Shown: positions 57,232 to 64,000 of the stretch, piece after piece
How the letters are laid out: every line of letters starts with the position of its first letter
Numbering within the stretch: the stretch's first letter is position 1
Source of the DNA: a virus
DNA length: 64,000 nucleotides
IMG/VR virus record: IMGVR_UViG_3300028654_000001
Location: 1-64,000 of that record
Reading direction: 5' to 3' (one strand)
Notes under the pieces: model-generated
Database searches by the model: none
Seen by the model: only the letters and a program-made list of their open reading frames with translations
Told to the model about the DNA's origin: nothing
Program-made: the position numbers and the translations under genes

Positions 57232-57517
57232 CCTTCCGCTCGATACTTGCAACCGCCTGCAGCATCCGGGCTCGAGCTACCGTGTTGGCCGTATGTATTA
57301 GGATCTCCGGAGCTTTGAACTCTGGGTTCCGATAAACCTCAGCCTCGAGATAGGTCAGGACATCATACCCTGTCCCGGCATTTTCGCCCAGGTCGTGGTC
57401 GAGTGAGATCACCTCACAGGGAGCTCTACGAAGCTCCCTGAGTGCGTCCAAAGCAGTCCTGACCCAAACCCATTCACTTGAGGGTGGGAACCTCTCATCA
57501 TCAAGCCAGAGCTTCAC
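57221..57517 (-). CDS. Cyclic-phosphate-processing receiver-like protein
   Basis: 98 aa: MKLWLDDERFPPSSEWVWVR, VISLDHDLGENAGTGYDVL and ILIHTANTVARARM match the receiver-like domain found with RNA-repair enzymes (LDDxR, SLDHDLG, HSxN). Predicted to act on cyclic phosphate ends; activity not shown here. Confidence 0.7.
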   Translation of the reverse strand: MKLWLDDERFPPSSEWVWVRTALDALRELRRAPCEVISLDHDLGENAGTGYDVLTYLEAEVYRNPEFKAPEILIHTANTVARARMLQAVASIERKVNS

Positions 57518-57771
57518 CTATTAAGAGCCTCATACTCAGCTATCTGCTCCTTACGCTTTCCTCGAGCGGCAAGACTCATCATCTCCAAGATCAGATTCTC
57601 AGTAGCCTCCTGCTCGGTTTCTCCCCAGGACCCAATACTTCCGAACACGGCAATGAACCCATCAGGGGCATTCGGATAAAGCTCCCTCTCCCGCTTGGCA
57701 CCCTTCGAGTCCAAGACATCCATCATGGGCTTCTTCGCAGGGTAGGTATGAAAGTTGTTTTTCGTAGGCAT
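57514..57771 (-). CDS. HicB-like protein (85 aa)
   Basis: ATG 57771 with AAGGAG eight bases before. GFIAVFGSIGSWGETEQEAT, ENLILEMMSLA resembles the HicB fold like the 56371 protein. A GGTGTA element lies 30 bases upstream. Confidence 0.5.
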   Translation of the reverse strand: MPTKNNFHTYPAKKPMMDVLDSKGAKRERELYPNAPDGFIAVFGSIGSWGETEQEATENLILEMMSLAARGKRKEQIAEYEALNR

Positions 57772-57811
57772 CGGTGCAGCTCCTTGAGGGAAAGATACAC
57801 CGATGCTACTC

Positions 57812-58189
57812 TTAGAGAATCTCGAGTGGCCCCCACCAAGCAATGCTGCCAGACTTTGAATTAAGATAAAAACAACTAATTCCAGTTATAACATATAGCC
57901 CATTTGGTTCATTCCTGACAATGGCCAACTCAGGTTCTTGTACGCCACGCTGGACTATATACATCCCGGGCACCGTTGGCGTGCCACAATGGGGAATTGA
58001 GGTCACCACTTCCAGATCGGACACTGGTGCCCCAGAAATTGTTACATCTTTTCCCACGGTTGGAAACTCATCCCACTTCACCGTGGCTATCCTATCCGAA
58101 TCAGAACCCATCAAGGTTCCTTTCCGTCCTTGGTGGACACCCTCTCGTTTAGGCCCGATGTATCGTACTCGTATCGCTTCTTTTGTCAT
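57812..58189 (-). CDS. Hypothetical protein, KOW-like start (125 aa)
   Basis: IRVRYIGPKREGVHQGRKGT suggests a small KOW/SH3-like barrel; the second half (GMYIVQRGVQEPELAIVRNE ... WWGPLEI) recalls phage DUFs. No firm assignment. Confidence 0.5.
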   Translation of the reverse strand: MTKEAIRVRYIGPKREGVHQGRKGTLMGSDSDRIATVKWDEFPTVGKDVTISGAPVSDLEVVTSIPHCGTPTVPGMYIVQRGVQEPELAIVRNEPNGLYVITGISCFYLNSKSGSIAWWGPLEIL

Positions 58190-58437
58190 AATATAGGAGT
58201 ACGCGCCAGCTGGGTGAATCTCACCAAATTAAACCAACGAGACTTTGAACCACTGAGGCAAGGCCATTGGTCAGGTTATCCCAACTGATGTTCGTAATAA
58301 CTGTCATCAAACTCCATACACCAGGCGCCTAAAAGTTTGTGTGAACCCGTGATCCAACCTAGGGGTTTGTACTTGTACTCAAATACGTGATAATCATTAC
58401 AAGATAGCACCAATTACTTAAATAGTTGACTAACTTT

Positions 58438-58465
58438 GTTGAGATCTGAGACCCTCAAACGTAAT
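58438..58465 (+). promoter_or_regulatory. TTGAG/CTCAA inverted-repeat element, second copy
   Basis: TTGTTGAGATC, five bases, CCCTCAAACGTAATAT before the 58476 gene, matching 6078-6110. 58190-58437 holds nothing else I recognise. Confidence 0.4.
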
Positions 58466-58475
58466 ATGTAACATC

Positions 58476-58703
58476 ATGCCATACAGCAATAAGGAAAAGG
58501 CTTCTGAAGCTGAGGCTAAAGCGAGGGCAACCGCTCATCAACTTTACACTCAGGGGATGAGGCCATTGATAGGAATCAGCCCTGAGGGGAAATACAAGGG
58601 GCACTATCAGGTCAAGAGCAACAACTCCACCAATCTAACTCTGACTGTTGTAGAGACAGCCAATGGGAAACTCACAACACTTTGGGATATTCCGAGGGTA
58701 TGA
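58476..58703 (+). CDS. Hypothetical protein (75 aa)
   Basis: Helical start (ASEAEAKARATAHQLY), then a beta hairpin; no family recognised. ATGA overlap with the next gene. Confidence 0.55.
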   Translation: MPYSNKEKASEAEAKARATAHQLYTQGMRPLIGISPEGKYKGHYQVKSNNSTNLTLTVVETANGKLTTLWDIPRV

Positions 58704-59107
58704 TGGAACTCTCAACTCAACCTATTATTAGCACTTGCCTCAGTCACCTACCCAAGGACATCTGGGAAGCTCGCCTTAGTTTGTTCAGTAATTCTTTGGC
58801 TCATGAGTGTGTGGAGCGCCGCGGGTGTCAGTGGTTCATCAGTACGTCTTTTGTGGACTACTCAAATGCCTACCCTAGTGAGGAGCTTGCTTTTGAGGCT
58901 CTTAAGGAGATCATTAGCACTGAGTCACGCATCAGGGCTCTAAAAAACATCAAGGACCTTGCCAGGGCGTCCACTGTCAGTGTTCTCACCAAACGACTAC
59001 CAAACATGACTACAGCTCCCTGTCCACCACCCTGGAAAGAGGAATCCGATCTCAACCCAAAACTCCACAACCTATGGAACTTATACTTCAATGGAATCGG
59101 AAAATAG
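58700..59107 (+). CDS. Hypothetical protein (135 aa)
   Basis: Mostly helical, single Cys pair; no family recognised. Start chosen by overlap with the previous stop. Confidence 0.5.
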   Translation: MMELSTQPIISTCLSHLPKDIWEARLSLFSNSLAHECVERRGCQWFISTSFVDYSNAYPSEELAFEALKEIISTESRIRALKNIKDLARASTVSVLTKRLPNMTTAPCPPPWKEESDLNPKLHNLWNLYFNGIGK

Positions 59108-59109
59108 AC

Positions 59110-59295
59110 ATGGACAAGAACACTAAAGACCGGAGTGAGTTAGGATACCTATTAGCTGGGGACTTCATCCTCAACAGCAAAGGGCAAGCTTCTTGGAAAA
59201 CTAACTACCCAGTACTGAAGGAGATCAGAGAGGAGGCGCGTAGGCTAGGGTCATCCCGAATCTTCTACGACTCGATAACTGTCACGATGGCCTAA
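59110..59295 (+). CDS. Hypothetical protein (61 aa)
   Basis: MDKNTKDRSELGYLLAGDFI start, basic helix after; no family recognised. Confidence 0.45.
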   Translation: MDKNTKDRSELGYLLAGDFILNSKGQASWKTNYPVLKEIREEARRLGSSRIFYDSITVTMA

Positions 59296-59325
59296 GTGAA
59301 CTTCCTTTGATAGCCCTGAGTAGAC

Positions 59326-60663
59326 ATGGTCACCGACATTGTCATAACCCATCGGGTTGCTGAAAGATTCATCCAAGCTTCCTCCCCAATAGTGGTCAAG
59401 GAAGTGCAGGACAGGATTGAAGTTTCGGGACCTTACGACAAGATGAAGGACTTGATCCCGTACTTGAGGGGTAAGTTTGAGTATCGCGGCCAGGATCATA
59501 CTTGGTGGACACCAAGTACCAAGATGACCAACCTTAAGATGAAGAACCTTAAGAAGAAGGTTGATGAGGTCAATGGGAAGTTTGGTCCTGACCCTGTGAA
59601 GGTAGAGGAGTCCGCGGAAGCTAAGGCGGAAAGGCTTGAGGAAGCTAAGAAACTTCTCAGCAAAGCTGTTCACATGCGGGTGCCCGGACTCACCTTCAGT
59701 CCTATCGGGGTCGATGGAGCTCAGTTGACAGGGGCTCTCACTGACTTGAGGGTGGATATTAACAAGTCTGGCGGGAATTACGGACCTGAGTTCTCAAAGT
59801 TTCAAGCTCACCTAATCAAGCCGACGGAATTCGAAAATCTTTTGGAGGCGGTCGCGGATCAAGGGCGGCTTGTGGCCAAAGCCCAAGCTGACTTATCTAG
59901 CCTACTTCCACGCAAGTTCCCGAGTTTGAAGATTGATGTTGGAACCAACAATGGGAGTTACCTGCTAATAGTCTCAGGGAAAACCTACGACTTCAAGGAT
60001 GAAATCAAGAAGCGAGTACCAGTGACCTTCAATGGTCAGGGGAGCTTCTGGTGGGCTCCAATCCATCAAGTAAAGGAGGCTCAAGTAAAGGAATTAATTG
60101 AGTATCTTGAGGGTGAGGAACGGAAACTAGCCGAGAAGTGGAAGGCGGATCGGGAGCCAGCAGTTGAGAGAAAGAGGCCTAACCAAAGGGGTGAACATTG
60201 CATTAATTGTGGTGGTTGGGTAGACGCTGGTGAGGGTTATCTAGTCAACCACTACGATTCTGAAGAGGGTGACTTTGTTTGGAAGGTCAAGCACAAGGAT
60301 CCAGATGACTGCGCTAGGATTCGAAATGAGGTGAAGATTCGAAGTGAGGCAGCTAGGACTAAAGGCCAAGCTCGAAGGAACCTCATGCTCATGTGTGAGA
60401 AGTCCGAGTACTATGTGCAGGGTACTGGCCTCAAACCGCCTGGGGAGCAAGTCTGGATTGACAAGCATTCGCTTGGGTACGGCGGTGGGACCTGGGTAGT
60501 CATTGAACCCGGTGAGAGTTACTTCTGGTACGTCAACAACAATGGTGCCGACGGTGATGATTGGTCACGCAATAACGTCACTACGGGCGGAGCTGGTGCC
60601 ATTGGGTATCGACTCCCCTATACGGATGAAGCCAAAGTCTTGATTGAAGTGGCCAAAGAGTGA
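59326..60663 (+). CDS. RVA-tagged protein with duplicated WWxP domain (445 aa)
   Basis: N-terminus IVITHRVAERFIQAS matches the tags at 3484 and 22318. Two similar blocks (PYDKMKDLIPYLRGKFEYRG, TWWTP at 20-65; YDFKDEIKKRVPVTFNGQGS, FWWAP at 218-245) indicate a duplicated domain. A CINCGG...C zinc-like module (about 288) and a Gly/Trp-rich C-terminal domain follow. No enzyme motif recognised. Confidence 0.65.
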   Translation: MVTDIVITHRVAERFIQASSPIVVKEVQDRIEVSGPYDKMKDLIPYLRGKFEYRGQDHTWWTPSTKMTNLKMKNLKKKVDEVNGKFGPDPVKVEESAEAKAERLEEAKKLLSKAVHMRVPGLTFSPIGVDGAQLTGALTDLRVDINKSGGNYGPEFSKFQAHLIKPTEFENLLEAVADQGRLVAKAQADLSSLLPRKFPSLKIDVGTNNGSYLLIVSGKTYDFKDEIKKRVPVTFNGQGSFWWAPIHQVKEAQVKELIEYLEGEERKLAEKWKADREPAVERKRPNQRGEHCINCGGWVDAGEGYLVNHYDSEEGDFVWKVKHKDPDDCARIRNEVKIRSEAARTKGQARRNLMLMCEKSEYYVQGTGLKPPGEQVWIDKHSLGYGGGTWVVIEPGESYFWYVNNNGADGDDWSRNNVTTGGAGAIGYRLPYTDEAKVLIEVAKE

Positions 60664-60670
60664 GCCCTGC

Positions 60671-61015
60671 TCACTCCCAGTGTACCCCATCTGGGCTCTC
60701 AATTCGAGAAACAGTCAACCTCCCGCACTTACCACAGGGTACAGGCTCAACCTCGACCCCCTCTCGAACCGAGGTTAGGGGTATGTCGGGTACGGGTACC
60801 AATTCGTCAGTCAAGGTCACCGATCCTACACTATTCCGTTCCAAGTGACGAACATGGTGTTTGTTGAGGAGCAACCTTGATAGTTGTACACTAAGGCTAT
60901 TAGGTTGGAATGGGGTTGGAATGGTTGACCAATTAGGAGCAACCTTTGGTTTCTCCGGCTTCCATCCAGGACGAATGGTTTCCCAGTATCCTTCTAGATC
61001 GTATGTATCAGCCAT
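60671..61015 (-). CDS. N-terminal-tag protein (114 aa)
   Basis: MADTYDLEGYWETIRPGWKP is a diverged N-terminal motif. The C-terminal 40 residues contain CGKCGRLTVSR, a half zinc knuckle. Convergent with the 59326 gene. Confidence 0.6.
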   Translation of the reverse strand: MADTYDLEGYWETIRPGWKPEKPKVAPNWSTIPTPFQPNSLSVQLSRLLLNKHHVRHLERNSVGSVTLTDELVPVPDIPLTSVREGVEVEPVPCGKCGRLTVSRIESPDGVHWE

Positions 61016-61018
61016 CGA

Positions 61019-61075
61019 TCACAAGCTCTTGTGGTAGTTGGTTGGATTCACAATGACTGTGATCGTGTTCTTCAT
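61019..61075 (-). CDS. Leader peptide (18 aa) before N-tag gene
   Basis: MKNTITVIVNPTNYHKSL then TGA, four bases before the ATG at 61015; begins 16 bases after a GGTGTA element (61091-61086). Second case of a leader peptide ahead of an N-tag gene. Confidence 0.4.
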   Translation of the reverse strand: MKNTITVIVNPTNYHKSL

Positions 61076-61131
61076 AACTAAAAGCTACACCGAGGGACCA
61101 TCCGAGGATGCACTTATAAGTCCTCTTCAAC

Positions 61132-64000
61132 ATGACGACAGAGCGGTTCTCGAATCAAGCTTCAACCATCCTAGCATCCTCAGTTGGCCCTGGTGATCTG
61201 AGTATTACGGTTCAATGTACTGCTCATTTTCCGACTCAACCTGAGTTCAGGATCCGAATTGGTCAGGAATTGATGTTGATTACCGGGGTTGCCGGAACTA
61301 CTTGGACAGTAACCAGAGGGTTTGAGGGTACCACCGCACTTCACCATGCAACGGGATCCTTAGTAGTGGCAGTTCTTACAGCAGGGGCACTTGATGAACT
61401 GAGAGCTGAGATCGAAGCTGAGATCCCCCAGGGTACCGTTCAAACAAATGACCCACGCCTATCCGATGATAGGACGGCTTCTGGAGTTAGGACAGCCACA
61501 ACTGTAGTCTCACTAGCAGGGTCCTCTGCACCACAAGTCGGTCAAGTCCCTACTGCATTGAGTAGCACCTCAGCTCACTGGGGGAATGCAGACTCCCAAT
61601 CCTATGCCAGTGCAGGGTCAGATATTGACATGTTCGTCTACATCGACGGACTTAACGGTAATGATAACAACCCAGGAACTCAAGCTCAACCGTTCAAGTC
61701 CTACACTGGGTACATGCGGCGTAATCCGTTGTTAGGTGGTAGGACCTATGGGGCACCTTCCATTGTAGCAACCAACGAATTGAGTATCCCAGTATGCCTT
61801 CAGTCAGCCTCAGAGACACTAAGGCTCATCCCAAGCGGGTTCAGTGTCAACGGTGGCAACTATGCTCCTGTAGTCTTGCGAGGTACCGCTATCACTACAC
61901 CGCATGGTCAGGCAAGTTGGCTCAACGGTCCCGCTGCAACCAGTTGGATACTCAGCAATGGAACTGAAGTATGGTCTCATCTCGATGACCCGGAGTCCTT
62001 CCTCATCTGGCAATACCGAGACTTCGTTGCTAACGCCTCTCTTACTGACACAGGCACAACAGGATCCCAACCTGATCACAAGCTCACACTGAGTGTACTC
62101 GGAATTGATAGGAAGTTTGCCCCTTATGTGGAAGGTAAACTCGAGCTAGGAGCACGGGAACCAATCGGGACAGCGTATGTTCACCCATATTTCTGGGTTG
62201 CATGTCACCAAGACGCAACTCTGATAGCGATCAATCCGGTAACTATGAAAATTGAGAAGACAGTCAATATTGACTATCTTCCAACGCGTATCCAGGTTGG
62301 TGATGACGGGTTGTTATACATCATAGCAAGTGACACACCATCTGAAGTTGCTAGTAATGTTATTGATGTAGTAAATCCGGCGACTGGTGTAATTGTGCAT
62401 CGATTCATTGGGTATCGAGCAATTGATGTATTCGTGCATGGGGGGTACATGTACCTATCCACCGATGTGAGCAGCAATCTAGCTAAGCTCAACTCTACTA
62501 CCGGAGCGTTAGTAGCTACTGTTGATATTGGTGAGGGGGCGGGTCAATTTGCTTACGCGCCTGGAGGTCCGCTGTACATATCTACTCATACGGGTTGGGA
62601 AACACAATCATCCGTTCGGATTTATGATCTCGCGACTGATACCGTAACTCATGTGATCCCCAATGTTGGACTGACCACTTACGGCATTGCCATTTGGAAC
62701 ACTACCCTACTCACTGGTAATTATGGTGACGCTGGTGGGAAAGATGTGACCTTTATTGATCTAACTACAAACACCATCAAGAAGGCAGTAGCTATAGGGA
62801 TTGGAGCCAATGTATTCGGGATTACTCCGAATAACCTTGCATTTGTTGGTTGCGCTGACTCATCTGAGGTGGTGGTTCTAGATTGCGTGGAAGAGAGAGC
62901 AGTAGCTCGTTTTGCAGTAGGAACTTACATGATTGGTGGCGTGGCTTATGGTGGGGGTTACATTCTTGCCGTTGCTGATGGGAACTACCCTCCACCAGCA
63001 GGAGCCTATGCTGGTGGTAGAGCGACTGCGATCAAAGTAGCTTCCCGAGAGGATGTTACCATCACTTGGTCTGATCCAACCTACTGGGGGGCGGCTGATG
63101 CTGCTCCAACTACTAGCAATGGTGTGAAAGCTCTCCCCAAGTCAACACTAGGTGATCTACCTTCAGATCTTGTCTTCAATGCAACTGCTCAACACATGGT
63201 TGTAGCCTACCCTCAACGCGAGGGTTTAGTTGTACTATCCCAACCAGTAACAAGAACCTCAGTTGATGTGACCAATGCCAATGGAGTAGTTGAGTCCTAC
63301 GAGGTTTGTGACACTGGAGTTGTCACAGCTTCATTCGGGATTCAACATGTGTTCACGTACATCAGGGACTACGCAGATCTACAAGGCCTACTAGTTGATA
63401 TCGACCCTACAGCATTTAATAGACTGACTGTTGCTGCATCTGGGGGTGTTGCAGGAAGAGTGCAAGGTATCTTGGCAAGGCCAGGCACACTCTCTGGAGC
63501 TGTGTCCTACTCCTATGGTCCTATACTAAAAACCGGAGGTCTTGGAGGGCTACCTTACTTTGAATGCGGGCTTAGTGCAAACCCATTCAACGCTATGAAT
63601 ATCGGCACTTCCTGGGGGGATAACCCGATCTCGACCATAACAGCAGGGTGGGCTATCTTCGTCGGACAGATGAATACCGATCCTCCAACAGCTGGTAATG
63701 GTGCCTTGATGAAAATCGGTGGCGCTCAGGGTAATTGTTCATTCGTTCCGATTAGTACTGAATACGGTGGGCCAGGTATCTTTGATGGTTTTGGCACCAC
63801 AGTCTTTAAGAATACTGGGTATCTTACAGCTGGTGCTTCTGCACAACCGTTTGAGTATCAGGTTATGAGCAAGACAAATTCATGGCAATCACGATACAAC
63901 GACACTGTTACCCATGCTGCATTCACCCCAAACGTAGTGGACTTTGCGAGTACACCCCCGACAATCTTAGGGGATAACGCCAACATCTCTGCGTTTTTCT
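61132..64000 (+). CDS. Tail fibre with beta-propeller, 3' end outside window
   Basis: N-terminal 100 residues match the shared fibre domain (MTTERFSNQASTILASSVGP). DPRLSDDRTASGVR follows, then DGLNGNDNNPGTQAQPF as in phage surface proteins. From about residue 350 YVTN/NHL-like blades repeat (ATLIAINPVTMKIEKTVNI, VTFIDLTTNTIKKAVAIGI). Still open at the edge (over 950 codons). The propeller is a likely receptor- or glycan-binding head. Confidence 0.85.
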   Translation, partial: MTTERFSNQASTILASSVGPGDLSITVQCTAHFPTQPEFRIRIGQELMLITGVAGTTWTVTRGFEGTTALHHATGSLVVAVLTAGALDELRAEIEAEIPQGTVQTNDPRLSDDRTASGVRTATTVVSLAGSSAPQVGQVPTALSSTSAHWGNADSQSYASAGSDIDMFVYIDGLNGNDNNPGTQAQPFKSYTGYMRRNPLLGGRTYGAPSIVATNELSIPVCLQSASETLRLIPSGFSVNGGNYAPVVLRGTAITTPHGQASWLNGPAATSWILSNGTEVWSHLDDPESFLIWQYRDFVANASLTDTGTTGSQPDHKLTLSVLGIDRKFAPYVEGKLELGAREPIGTAYVHPYFWVACHQDATLIAINPVTMKIEKTVNIDYLPTRIQVGDDGLLYIIASDTPSEVASNVIDVVNPATGVIVHRFIGYRAIDVFVHGGYMYLSTDVSSNLAKLNSTTGALVATVDIGEGAGQFAYAPGGPLYISTHTGWETQSSVRIYDLATDTVTHVIPNVGLTTYGIAIWNTTLLTGNYGDAGGKDVTFIDLTTNTIKKAVAIGIGANVFGITPNNLAFVGCADSSEVVVLDCVEERAVARFAVGTYMIGGVAYGGGYILAVADGNYPPPAGAYAGGRATAIKVASREDVTITWSDPTYWGAADAAPTTSNGVKALPKSTLGDLPSDLVFNATAQHMVVAYPQREGLVVLSQPVTRTSVDVTNANGVVESYEVCDTGVVTASFGIQHVFTYIRDYADLQGLLVDIDPTAFNRLTVAASGGVAGRVQGILARPGTLSGAVSYSYGPILKTGGLGGLPYFECGLSANPFNAMNIGTSWGDNPISTITAGWAIFVGQMNTDPPTAGNGALMKIGGAQGNCSFVPISTEYGGPGIFDGFGTTVFKNTGYLTAGASAQPFEYQVMSKTNSWQSRYNDTVTHAAFTPNVVDFASTPPTILGDNANISAFF

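Noticed and set aside
56371-57771. HicAB toxin-antitoxin modules
   Set aside because: Two HicB-like folds are present but no adjacent HicA-like double-stranded RNA-binding toxin.

Overview
The window looks like part of a very large tailed-phage (jumbo phage) or phage-plasmid genome. It is densely packed with short, mostly unrecognisable genes in same-strand runs, with many ATGA/TGATG stop-start overlaps. It also carries three tail fibre/spike genes with a common N-terminus, a collagen-like fibre gene, two DNA methyltransferases, uracil-DNA glycosylase, an IF-1-like protein, LemA- and TPM-like membrane proteins, and phage families such as DUF2829 (Tad2-like). There are no capsid, terminase, polymerase or rRNA genes and I saw no tRNA, so this is an accessory and host-interaction segment of something larger. 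A Myxococcota-type host is only a weak inference, from the Asp-Ala-Gly/Pro-rich lipoprotein at 8986-9312 and the histone-H1-like Lys-rich protein at 24916-25377.

Layout. 1-12810: collagen-like fibre (partial), nucleoside-hydrolase-like enzyme, Pro-rich protein, HExxH peptidase, methyltransferase, TPM/LemA pair, papain-like protease with lipoprotein, two DUF2829 genes, ung and small genes. 13138-24846: fibre plus alpha/beta hydrolase, second methyltransferase, SWIM-finger protein, beta-helix spike, second HExxH peptidase, small Cys proteins, a frameshifted HTH gene and a tiny membrane protein. 24916-29545: H1-like protein, HAD nucleotidase, membrane protein, phage unknowns. 29554-46257: a run of small genes dominated by CxxC paralogues and proteins carrying one of two shared terminal peptides. 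46265-53391: a bacterial-type ABC importer cassette (ATPase, permease, binding protein fused to OmpA, Fis-type HTH, two coiled-coil proteins) and an E1/ThiF-like enzyme. 53548-64000: more tagged and unknown genes, HicB-like proteins, IF-1-like protein, cyclic-phosphate receiver-like protein, third RVA-tagged protein, and a beta-propeller fibre running off the end.

The strongest candidate for an undescribed system is a set of short terminal peptides shared by otherwise unrelated proteins: a C-terminal motif around PTRFERIL on 19 proteins, an N-terminal motif around DIESYWEGIRPRRE on 8, and an N-terminal RVAxRF motif on 3. They resemble address labels, for example for packaging into the head, a compartment, or a common partner. 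A second signal is a recurrent GGTGTA element placed 14-21 bases before start codons, often with no ribosome binding site, suggesting a dedicated promoter class giving very short leaders. In the CxxC arrays the next gene's start lies inside the previous gene's C-terminal tag, whose codons often also form a Shine-Dalgarno sequence; the tag may therefore have two jobs.
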